Made by a program: the position numbers and the translations under genes
Part shown: one piece after another, positions 1-6,698 of the stretch
How the letters are laid out: each line of letters opens with the position of its first letter
Position numbering within the stretch: the first letter of the stretch is position 1
Assembly: GCA_023146355.1 (NCBI GenBank)
Contig: JAGLCH010000349.1
Coordinates: 1-11,437 of the forward strand
DNA length: 11,437 bases
Source of the DNA: Bacteriovoracaceae bacterium
GTDB taxonomy: Bacteria > Bdellovibrionota > Bacteriovoracia > Bacteriovoracales > Bacteriovoracaceae
Direction of reading: 5' to 3'
Notes under the pieces: model-generated
Told to the model about the DNA's origin: nothing
The model's database searches: none
What the model saw: the letters and a program-made list of their open reading frames with translations, nothing else

Positions 1-642
1 GCGGTATTCGGATATACTCAGTTTAGTACTGAGATAATGAGTAGATATCATATGATACTGGGGACGACGACAACTGTTGACGCTGCAATCGAACAGAAAA
101 AAACTAATGAGAAATCTGTAACACTACCCGAGCCTACTGTTGCTGCTGGGACAATTAGTCTTAGTGGTTACGATAGAACTAAGCATAAAGTGTATATCAA
201 TAGCGTATTGGTAAAGCCAAATATTGTTGGAGAGATTGAAACAGCTTTTTCAAATGAGATAGTCCTTAGGATTGAGGAGCGCGGAAGACAACATTTTGTA
301 AAAAAACTTTCTCTTTCTGAAAATATGGATTCAATAAATATTACAGTCTCTGATATGCCAACTGCAAGTTATGGCTATCTTGTGACAAGTCATAGCTGTG
401 TCACTGGACATATCATTTTCTCTCTCTACGGGGAAGATAGAAAAGAGACTCTGCCAATCTCAATCAGGCCTGGAATTGCATTTCCAATGGGTAGCGATTT
501 AAAGGGAAGAATTATACCTAAAACCTATGACGTCTACTATGAAGCACTTGGAGATAAATCGATTCAACGCAAAGCTTCTTTTACAGTCAGTAGTGTGGAT
601 GAGATCGTTGATTTTTGTGAGGGCCTAACTCAGTACCACTAG
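1..642 (+). CDS. C-terminal part of a protein with a PEGA-like region (5' end outside window)
   Basis: The frame is open from the first base of the window. The first ATG (position 37) has no Shine-Dalgarno sequence, so I treat this as the 3' part of a longer gene. The visible part is about 213 residues. Downstream of a Thr/Lys/Glu-rich linker comes a block (GTISLSGYDR, then KVYIN, then EIVLRIEERGR) with the beta-strand rhythm of a PEGA domain, followed by a second beta-rich half ending in DFCEGLTQYH. PEGA-like repeats are often found at the C-terminus of Ser/Thr kinases and surface proteins, but no kinase motif is visible here, so the function is open. It ends tail to tail with miaA, overlapping it by 4 bp. 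I see no terminator after it. Confidence 0.55.
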   Translation, partial: AVFGYTQFSTEIMSRYHMILGTTTTVDAAIEQKKTNEKSVTLPEPTVAAGTISLSGYDRTKHKVYINSVLVKPNIVGEIETAFSNEIVLRIEERGRQHFVKKLSLSENMDSINITVSDMPTASYGYLVTSHSCVTGHIIFSLYGEDRKETLPISIRPGIAFPMGSDLKGRIIPKTYDVYYEALGDKSIQRKASFTVSSVDEIVDFCEGLTQYH

Positions 643-1613
643 TTGATTTTCAAAAATGACAAGCAATCATTTAGGAACAGATCAATGTCTGTTAGAGGAT
701 TGTATTGGTTCTTTGGTCCAATCTTTTTGTACCAGGTACGTTGAGACTTTGCTAATTGCCTCGTAGAGATAGAAATTCTTTCAAGACAATCTTCCATTGT
801 CGAAAATTCACCCTTTATGTATCCCACCATCTCTTTGTAGCCAATTGACTGGAGGGGAGATTCCTCACCAGTAAAGCCGTTATCGAGTAAATTTCGAACT
901 TCGTCCTCAAGGCCTAGCTTTACCATTTCTTCAGCTCTTTGATGAATTATCTTCCAGTGGGTCTCTTTATCTAAATCTAGATAAACGTGGTGACAATGCC
1001 ACTCGTTTGCGAGATCTTTTGAGAAATCATATGGATCTCTTTCATCCATCTTTTTTCTTTCATCCGATATTTTATTGCCTGTAGTCCAATAGAATTCAAC
1101 TGCTCTTTGAATTCTATAATGGTCATTTTCATGAAGTAACTGATAGGTCTCAGGGTCGTTCTCTTTAAGAACCTTTCTGAAGGGATCAATTCCCTTGTCT
1201 GCATACATCTGGTCAACTCGTTCTTTAACTTCAATGGAGGGAGTTGCCGCTTCATACATCCCCTTAATGAGTGACCGAAGGTAAAAACCACTTCCCCCAA
1301 CTAAAATGGGAATTCTTCCCTCTTCGTGAATTTTATTCACTTCCTCTCTTGCGCGCTCCACATACTCTGAAGCATTCGTGGGAAACTTTGCGCTACAGAT
1401 ATCTATCATTCTATGCTCAACTCCATCTCGTTCATCCAGTGAGGGCTTCGCAGTCCCAATGCTGATCTCCTTATAAAAGAGTAGAGAGTCAAAATTAACG
1501 ATCACTGCACTATTAGGATCAAGACTGTTGATTCTTTTTGCAAGTGCGATACTAAAACTGGTTTTTCCAGAAGCTGTAGGGCCAGAAATGGTAAATACAG
1601 GATGCTGAATCAT
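639..1613 (-). CDS. miaA: tRNA dimethylallyltransferase (tRNA A37 isopentenyltransferase)
   Basis: MiaA transfers a dimethylallyl group from DMAPP to N6 of A37 in tRNAs that read codons starting with U, which stabilises codon-anticodon pairing. It is cytoplasmic. The 324-residue protein has the P-loop GPTASGKT (residues 11-18), the substrate motif around D42-S43 (FDSLLFY) followed by IGTAKP, then HRMIDI, PILVGGSGFYL, the RIQRAVEFY segment, and the C-terminal QSIGYKEM and STRQLAKSQRTWY blocks. All are standard for MiaA, and the length is slightly above the usual 300-316. Its ATG overlaps the mutL stop as ATGA, with AAAGG upstream inside mutL, so translation is probably coupled. mutL-miaA adjacency is common in bacteria. 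Last gene of a three-gene operon. Confidence 0.97.
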   Translation of the reverse strand: MIQHPVFTISGPTASGKTSFSIALAKRINSLDPNSAVIVNFDSLLFYKEISIGTAKPSLDERDGVEHRMIDICSAKFPTNASEYVERAREEVNKIHEEGRIPILVGGSGFYLRSLIKGMYEAATPSIEVKERVDQMYADKGIDPFRKVLKENDPETYQLLHENDHYRIQRAVEFYWTTGNKISDERKKMDERDPYDFSKDLANEWHCHHVYLDLDKETHWKIIHQRAEEMVKLGLEDEVRNLLDNGFTGEESPLQSIGYKEMVGYIKGEFSTMEDCLERISISTRQLAKSQRTWYKKIGPKNQYNPLTDIDLFLNDCLSFLKIN

Positions 1614-3343
1614 TGCTTACCTTTAAAAAGGGTATTAATCTTTTCATCTGTAAGCATCGCAAGAGCTCCATTGCTGAGTAAATCAGCAACCCCTTTTTTT
1701 ATAACAATATCCTTGATCGCAGTATCAACGATAAGTGCATCACCTAAATTTGAACAATTTTCAAAGTCCTTTAGGAATTGATCAAGCTCGCTGTTTTTAT
1801 GTTTGCACACAGCGCTAATAATTGCCCTAACCACATCAGAAATAATATAGTCATTGAGATACTCTGGAATACTACGAAGCACAATAGTTGAAGGAGTCAG
1901 GCGATCCATCTCAAGGCCAATTGAGTTTAAGAACTCAAGGTGATTATCTATTTCATATCCTAATTCAAAAGGCTCACTTATTAGCAGGGGAATGATATGA
2001 TCTTCTGTTATAGGAGTATTTATTCGAATTAAATTAGATAGCTCTTGGGCAATGAGCATTGACCTATTTATGAGTACAAAGTGCTCCACGGATTTTATCT
2101 TTAAAAGAGAGTGGGTTCGATTGAGCTTCAGGCAAATCTGCACTTCAGCTTCACTATTATTTTGATCTTGGAGAAGTTGACCTGAGTCCAAAATGTTTTG
2201 GTGGTGCTGGTATGATTGCTCCGATAAATTCTTTTCTTGCATCATTTTTAGTTGATCAATAGGTGAGGAGAAAAATGTACCTTGAGGCTCCGTAGGTTTC
2301 TGAATCGAAGAATTCGCCAGAATGCTCTGTCGCTCTTTCTTAATCCCTTCTTTAATCGTCGAAGTTAAAAGTGAGTATACCAAGCTACTTTTAAAAAACT
2401 TAATATGTGTTTTACTGGGATGAACATTGACGTCGAGCTCGTTAGGAGGAACTTCAAGTTCAAAAACATAATGCCCCGTTTCTCCGTAGTGCCATTGCCC
2501 CTCCATTGTACGTACAACAGCGCGATGTAGAGTGTTGTCAGAAAAAAGTCTTCCGTTAACAAATAGGTAGTGGTGTTTTCCGGCGTTCCCTTTTGATGAC
2601 AGTCTCGAGACATGTGCCCGAACTCTATACCCATCATATTCACCTTTCATTTCAATGAAAGGTGTCTCGGGAGTATTTTTTTTATTATAAAAGATCTTTA
2701 TGAGGCGTTCATCTAATCTGTCCGCACCAACTGCAGGGTAGAGTAATTTTTCCTTATCATCCCATTTAATACTAAATGAAACATGGGGATTTGAAATAAT
2801 GAAGGAGTGTATAATCCTTTTTAGAGAGTTTTTTTCTGCTGTTTTAGATTTTATAAACTTAAGTCTTGCAGGAGTATTATAAAAGAGATCTTTTATATAG
2901 ATCGAGGTTCCTTGCTTGCCTGTGTTGGGGAGCTCAAAATGCCCTTTGTGTTCTCCTCCATTAATCTCAATTTTACCTCCTGATCGGTGTACTGCTCCAG
3001 GAATGCTTGAGCAGCTTACCCTCGAAATACTTGAAATACTGGCAAGTGCCTCACCTCTAAAGCCATAACTTGAGAGACCGTAGATATCTTCAAATCGTTC
3101 AATTTTACTTGTGGCGTGACGACAAAAAGCATATGGAAGATCTTCAAACCCCATCCCTTTTCCGTTATCAGTAATGCTGATCAGGTCTATTCCACCGTTC
3201 ACAAGGTGTAGGTCGATCTTGGTTGATTCTGCATCTATTGAGTTTTCTACCAACTCCTTAATTAAAGAGGCCGGACGCTCTATAACTTCTCCGGCCTTAA
3301 TTTGGTCAATTAAATGTTCTGGTAGTAAATGTATCTCGCTTAT
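1610..3343 (-). CDS. mutL: DNA mismatch repair protein MutL, probable ATA start
   Basis: MutL is the GHKL ATPase that links MutS mismatch recognition to strand removal. From the proposed start the protein is 577 residues. The N-terminal ATPase has AGEVIERPAS (17-26), KELVENSIDA (29-38, with catalytic Glu30 and Mg-binding Asn34), DNGKGM (59-64), RHATSKI (75-81), GFRGEAL (94-100), FYNTPARLKF (154-163) and VNVHPSK (305-311). A Gln/Ser-rich linker follows, then a C-terminal dimerisation domain. The frame is closed at 3356-3358, and the only ATG, GTG or TTG between there and the conserved core is a TTG at 3253, which would delete Glu30. ATA at 3341-3343 lies 8 nt after AAAGGA and gives a normal-length MutL N-terminus. 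The C-terminal DQHAxxE nuclease motif is absent. Middle gene of the dgc-mutL-miaA operon, 5 nt after the dgc stop. Confidence 0.93.
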   Translation of the reverse strand: MSEIHLLPEHLIDQIKAGEVIERPASLIKELVENSIDAESTKIDLHLVNGGIDLISITDNGKGMGFEDLPYAFCRHATSKIERFEDIYGLSSYGFRGEALASISSISRVSCSSIPGAVHRSGGKIEINGGEHKGHFELPNTGKQGTSIYIKDLFYNTPARLKFIKSKTAEKNSLKRIIHSFIISNPHVSFSIKWDDKEKLLYPAVGADRLDERLIKIFYNKKNTPETPFIEMKGEYDGYRVRAHVSRLSSKGNAGKHHYLFVNGRLFSDNTLHRAVVRTMEGQWHYGETGHYVFELEVPPNELDVNVHPSKTHIKFFKSSLVYSLLTSTIKEGIKKERQSILANSSIQKPTEPQGTFFSSPIDQLKMMQEKNLSEQSYQHHQNILDSGQLLQDQNNSEAEVQICLKLNRTHSLLKIKSVEHFVLINRSMLIAQELSNLIRINTPITEDHIIPLLISEPFELGYEIDNHLEFLNSIGLEMDRLTPSTIVLRSIPEYLNDYIISDVVRAIISAVCKHKNSELDQFLKDFENCSNLGDALIVDTAIKDIVIKKGVADLLSNGALAMLTDEKINTLFKGKQ

Positions 3344-3348
3344 AGCAC

Positions 3349-4257
3349 TTATCCTTTAAAAAACTGAACTTGGTTACGACCATTATCTTTGGCCATGTAC
3401 ACCGCGTTGTCTGCTCTCCTAAAGAGGTCATTACCATTTAGCACTCCCTGACGGTAATCGGCAACCCCAATTGAGGCCGTCACAGGAAGACGTTGATCAT
3501 CATAAATAAATTGATAATCCTCTACAAGTTTTCTTAATCGCTCTGCTATTTCATAACCTTGCTTGAGGTTAGTCATTGGAAGAAGAATAACAAATTCTTC
3601 TCCTCCATACCTGGCAAATATGTCTGGGTCGCGAACACCATTTTTTCGAATGATTCCAGAAAGATCTTTAAGAACATAATCTCCTGCATCGTGACCGTAG
3701 TTATCATTTAAGTTTTTAAAGTGATCAAGGTCAAATAGAATCAGTGCAAGAGGGGTTCCCGTGACCTTTGACTTTTTAACCTCAAGTTCACACTGATTGT
3801 TAAAGTACATTTTATTATAACAACTTGTGAGCCCATCAGTATTGGCATCCATACTCAGCTTATCGTAAGTCAAACGCTCTGGGTCACCCTTTGGCAAAAA
3901 GCGAAGTGCAATACTTCCAACCTTGATAATATCGCCTTTATTGAGGGGAGTTGGTCCAACTAATTTTTGATTATTGAGAAATGTGCCGTTTTTTGAACCT
4001 GCATCATTAACTACAAAGTTGTAACCATCATTGGAATGAACTACAAATTGCGATCGTGATACCCCCTGAAATTCGAGAGGGATCGTATTTTGAGCACTTC
4101 GGCCACAGCTTGTTTCTCCAGTGCCAATGTCAAATAGGGTTCCATTAATTGGGCCACCGACTGCCAAAAGTGCTGCATCTTTTTCTTCTGCTTCACGATC
4201 TGTTGCGCTCAATGCTGCTTTAATGTCTGTAATTACAATTGTTGAGTCATCACTCAT
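3349..4257 (-). CDS. FHA-GGDEF diguanylate cyclase (DgcB-like architecture)
   Basis: Predicted to make cyclic di-GMP from two GTP under control of a phosphothreonine-binding FHA domain. The 302-residue protein starts with an acidic, Ser/Thr-rich tail (SDDSTIVITDI). The FHA domain covers about residues 35-122: GRS at 52-54, SR at 67-68, ND at 84-85 and GSKNGT at 87-92. The GGDEF domain covers about 135-300: LFDLDHFKNLND (174-185), YGHDAG, the active-site loop GGEEF (218-222), and ASIGVA (261-266). An I-site RxxD (RDPD, 209-212) sits exactly five residues before GGEEF, so product inhibition is expected. There is no membrane segment, so it is cytoplasmic. The ATG is preceded by a strong AAGGTGA. 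First gene of the operon with mutL and miaA. FHA-GGDEF is the layout of Bdellovibrio DgcB, but orthology is unproven. Confidence 0.95.
   Translation of the reverse strand: MSDDSTIVITDIKAALSATDREAEEKDAALLAVGGPINGTLFDIGTGETSCGRSAQNTIPLEFQGVSRSQFVVHSNDGYNFVVNDAGSKNGTFLNNQKLVGPTPLNKGDIIKVGSIALRFLPKGDPERLTYDKLSMDANTDGLTSCYNKMYFNNQCELEVKKSKVTGTPLALILFDLDHFKNLNDNYGHDAGDYVLKDLSGIIRKNGVRDPDIFARYGGEEFVILLPMTNLKQGYEIAERLRKLVEDYQFIYDDQRLPVTASIGVADYRQGVLNGNDLFRRADNAVYMAKDNGRNQVQFFKG
3352..3357 (-). promoter_or_regulatory. Ribosome binding site that decides the mutL start
   Basis: AAAGGA read on the minus strand, placed in the last codons of the diguanylate cyclase gene. It is followed by 8 nt and then ATA (3343-3341), the spacing expected for initiation. 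Another in-frame ATA at 3352-3350 overlaps the upstream TAA as ATAA but lies directly against the Shine-Dalgarno sequence, so it is less likely. No ATG, GTG or TTG in the mutL frame is within reach. Confidence 0.6.
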
Positions 4258-4489
4258 ACTTTCTCACCTTTTGCTGATGAATAAAATTTATGTTCTTTTA
4301 AATTAATTCAATTAGTTATCGTATCACTAATCGTAATAATTTCAATTGAACTTTAATTTGTTGTGACAAATTCAGTTTGCTTTTAGATGCAAAGCAGTAC
4401 TTCTTGTGATTTTGGTACTTTACATCGTTTTTTAAACGCTGATATCATTAAGGCTTAATCAAATAACTTGTTGAATAAAGGGGACGTCC
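4258..4489. other. Divergent intergenic region, dgc and GH-like gene
   Basis: These 232 bp lie between two divergent transcription units and must hold both promoters. Besides the dgc promoter candidate there is a palindrome (4341-4350), two GTACTT direct repeats 18 bp apart (4397-4402 and 4415-4420) and a short GCTTT/AAAGC hairpin (4379-4394). No convincing -35/-10 pair for the plus-strand gene was found. No ORF with a ribosome binding site. Confidence 0.5.
4318..4345 (-). promoter_or_regulatory. Candidate sigma70-type promoter for dgc-mutL-miaA
   Basis: Minus strand: TTGAAA (-35; plus positions 4340-4345), 16-bp spacer, TACGAT (-10; 4318-4323), about 60 bp upstream of the dgc ATG. The -35 box touches a 10-bp perfect palindrome, TTCAATTGAA (4341-4350). 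The match to consensus is only moderate in an AT-rich region, so this is a prediction. Confidence 0.35.
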
Positions 4490-6205
4490 TTGGCCATCAC
4501 AACTCCCGTCATGAGAGATATCGATTCGGTTTTTCCCGGTGAAAACTGGTTCTTTTATTGGAAGACTTCAGCTGCGCTGTGGGAGGGAAAGCTTCGAGAA
4601 AATGCCACAGGCTCCCGAGTTATTATCCCAATTAACTGGGCCTTTCACTCTGAAACAGGTGAGGGGGTCGATTTTGGTCAGCATAGGCCTGAAACGGATC
4701 TTTTAAAACTTATTTCAATCATTGAAGGACTGGGAAAAAAGGCCACACTTTTTCTTCCAGTATCTCCTATACCATTTCTCCCTAATGGAGGGATTCCATT
4801 TCTTTTAGCTAAAACTCTGAGTCTTAATGAAGAAGAGTTGGCCAATGTTGCAGTAGATGCTGAAGGGTCGATAAATAAAATTTTTTCCTTCTTTGAGCCC
4901 AAGGTGTTTCAAGGTTTTAGAAAATTTATTGCCTCACTTTCCAAATTTTTAGATGACAATTCTATTACTGCTACAATTTGGGGCATTGACTGTGGCCATA
5001 TTGAAGAGCAGGAATTTAAACGCTATATTGACGATCGTTCATCGGCATTTAAAAAGTCTTTTTCTCGATTCCTTAGTGTTAGGAAAAGCGAGGAGAATCT
5101 CACCGTTGAGGGGGCCCTTGATGAGGCCATATTAATGGAAGAGTTTTCCCAAACGATTAGATCTCTTTACACTGAATCTTCAAAAGAGTTTTTTGGAGAT
5201 AGGTGGGAAGGGGTACTCAAAATAGCTTTTGCTGGTGGGAGCTCTTTTGAGCTTATGGACCGTGTGGCAGAAAACTACTCTGAACTAAAGTATGTGAAGG
5301 AAATATTTTGCTCCATTTCTCGTGGAGCTATTCCCTCATCTATTCTTTTGCCTGGAAGAGTAAAAGACAGTGGTACTGTATCTAGGCAACTTTATAATAT
5401 TGTTACCCGCTCTGCGATGGAAACTGCGCTTTCTATCGACTGCTATGAAGAAGAGCAGCTTCAGCTTTTTAGACCTCTCTATTATTTTGAGATTATTCAA
5501 CCTGCATTTCCAACAGTCTCAAAAAAATGGAAGCGGATAGGGCTTATAGACTATCTCGATTTTGAGTATGGGCAAAATTACTTAATCCGTGAGGAGCTTA
5601 CAGCAGAGTATACTCCTGATGAGAATAAGGTTTTCTTTTTCCATGGAGAAGGTCTTAACCAGGTTTCTTTTGCTAAAATGCTTAAGATTTTTATGGATGG
5701 AGGAAAAGTTATCTTTAACTCCGCAGGCCTATCCGTTGAATTGACCCGTCGAATGGAAATTTTTCTGATTGAAAACTCTCTTAAGGTTGACCACGCAAAT
5801 TTTATGATAGAGGTCAAAAATGTAGAGTTGGGAGAGGGGAGAGTCGTTATTTTTGATGGTGACCAAATTCCCGAAAAAAATGATGGTTTCCACAAATTTT
5901 GGGAGCGTATAATTAATATCTTTTCAGTTAGACACCTGAAGGGCAATACAGAAGAGGGACTCGAATGTTTTTGGCAAACTAGAGATGTTCTAATAAGTGA
6001 GCTCAGCTATGAAGAGGTAAGACGTTTTACTGTCTATAATTGTACTAGCTACAGAAAGAAAATGAGGTTACCTGTCGTTCAGAACTTTGCTTTTACAAAA
6101 ATTGTAGATGAGATTAGCGCCAAGGTTCAATCTGGCCAGAACGAGATTGAAATTGAGCTGCATCCTGGAGGATCAGTCTCACTTGATTTTGGATTATTTA
6201 ACTAG
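4490..6205 (+). CDS. GH35/GH42-like (clan GH-A type) cytoplasmic protein, substrate unknown, perhaps catalytically altered
   Basis: The 571-residue protein has no signal peptide. Residues 20-110 read like the first strands of a beta-galactosidase TIM barrel: W and L spacing at 24-35, VIIPINWAFH (44-53), VDFGQ (60-64), then KKATLFLPVSPIPF (83-96) and NGGIPFLLA (99-107), which resembles the GGxPxWL motif of GH35. Residues 160-200 (TIWGIDCGH, then SSAFKKSFSRFL) resemble the GH42 block QIDNE...F..WL, but the Asn-Glu acid/base pair appears to be Cys168-Gly169. Residues 380-460 (VFFFHGEGL, then MDGGKVIF) resemble the GH42 amidotransferase-like domain, and the tail is a beta-rich domain. The start is TTG at 4490, chosen because AAAGGGG precedes it; an ATG at 4511 has no Shine-Dalgarno sequence. 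First gene of a pair. The family call rests on pattern recognition alone. Confidence 0.5.
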   Translation: MAITTPVMRDIDSVFPGENWFFYWKTSAALWEGKLRENATGSRVIIPINWAFHSETGEGVDFGQHRPETDLLKLISIIEGLGKKATLFLPVSPIPFLPNGGIPFLLAKTLSLNEEELANVAVDAEGSINKIFSFFEPKVFQGFRKFIASLSKFLDDNSITATIWGIDCGHIEEQEFKRYIDDRSSAFKKSFSRFLSVRKSEENLTVEGALDEAILMEEFSQTIRSLYTESSKEFFGDRWEGVLKIAFAGGSSFELMDRVAENYSELKYVKEIFCSISRGAIPSSILLPGRVKDSGTVSRQLYNIVTRSAMETALSIDCYEEEQLQLFRPLYYFEIIQPAFPTVSKKWKRIGLIDYLDFEYGQNYLIREELTAEYTPDENKVFFFHGEGLNQVSFAKMLKIFMDGGKVIFNSAGLSVELTRRMEIFLIENSLKVDHANFMIEVKNVELGEGRVVIFDGDQIPEKNDGFHKFWERIINIFSVRHLKGNTEEGLECFWQTRDVLISELSYEEVRRFTVYNCTSYRKKMRLPVVQNFAFTKIVDEISAKVQSGQNEIEIELHPGGSVSLDFGLFN

Positions 6206-6215
6206 GACTACAGTG

Positions 6216-6641
6216 ATGGGTGAACGAGATACAGTATTTGCAATTTATAAGTACTTAACTAGTGATGGCCTCGATGAAGAACAGGTGGACCCCTCTTATT
6301 ATCTCATTCGCGTATTTGATAATACCGGTGCGGTGGAGAGTGCTCATCTTTTTGATCTTTTTCAAGATATCTACCCTGAATTTGAGTCGGGTGGCCGAGG
6401 GAGATATATAGGTCCCTTTCCTAACTTAACCATTGTTAATAAATTTGCATTTAGGCTGTGTGAAAATCTTGATGCCAATCGAATTTGTCTACTTTCAGTA
6501 ATGGATTACAATAATATTATTGATTCAACGACTAATATTACTGACCTAACAGATAAGATGCTTGATGCTGGAAATGTTATTGAAAATATTGAAAAAGAGG
6601 AGCGATCTAAGGGGTTACTCAGTAAGCTTTTTAATTCGTAA
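6216..6641 (+). CDS. Hypothetical 141-residue protein, coupled to the GH-like gene
   Basis: I do not recognise this family. The ATG at 6216 is 10 nt after the stop of the upstream gene and is preceded by AGGA (6204-6207) with 8-nt spacing; a GTG one codon earlier is also possible. The frame is open further upstream, but that part overlaps the upstream coding region without a better ribosome binding site. The protein is acidic and soluble-looking with no signal peptide: an N-terminal alpha/beta part (FAIYKYL, YYLIRVFD), a glycine-rich patch (SGGRGRYIGPFP, about 58-69), a hydrophobic segment ICLLSVMDY, and an amphipathic end (KGLLSKLFNS). The tight spacing suggests co-expression and perhaps physical partnership with the GH-like protein. 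Confidence 0.8.
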   Translation: MGERDTVFAIYKYLTSDGLDEEQVDPSYYLIRVFDNTGAVESAHLFDLFQDIYPEFESGGRGRYIGPFPNLTIVNKFAFRLCENLDANRICLLSVMDYNNIIDSTTNITDLTDKMLDAGNVIENIEKEERSKGLLSKLFNS

Positions 6642-6650
6642 GTGGTCTAA

Positions 6651-6687
6651 AAATACAAAAGGCTTTGTGATTTCTCACAAAGCCTTT
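6651..6687 (-). terminator. Intrinsic terminator of the 70-residue gene, possibly bidirectional
   Basis: Perfect 13-bp inverted repeat: AAAGGCTTTGTGA (6658-6670), 4-nt loop, and its exact complement (6675-6687). Read on the minus strand the stem is followed by TTTTGTATTTTT, a good U-tract. On the plus strand the stem ends in CCTTT and then AAAG, so it would stop the 4490-6641 transcript less efficiently. It lies between two convergent genes. Confidence 0.8.
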
Positions 6688-6698
6688 AAAGCGAGTGG

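Noticed and set aside
17..33. Hairpin CTCAGT-TTAGT-ACTGAG before the first ATG, possible terminator or operator
   Set aside because: It is inside an open reading frame that continues to the window edge, is only 6 bp long and lacks a T-tract.
1610..3253. mutL starting at TTG 3253 (547 aa)
   Set aside because: It would remove the first 30 conserved residues, including AGEVIERPAS and the catalytic Glu. That TTG is the conserved Leu of KELVEN and has no suitable ribosome binding site.
4341..4350. Palindrome TTCAATTGAA as a regulator binding site
   Set aside because: A single AT-rich 10-bp palindrome is expected by chance in such sequence. It is kept only as a note with the promoter candidate.
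5578..5946. 122-codon antisense ORF inside the GH-like gene, plus similar shadows at 977-1300, 2365-2643, 7213-7548 and 8109-8465
   Set aside because: All are opposite-strand or off-frame shadows of well-supported genes, with low-complexity Ser/Arg/Leu composition and no ribosome binding sites.
6108..6215. Longer N-terminus for the 141-residue orphan
   Set aside because: The extension lies fully within the GH-like gene in another frame and has a poorer ribosome binding site than the ATG at 6216.
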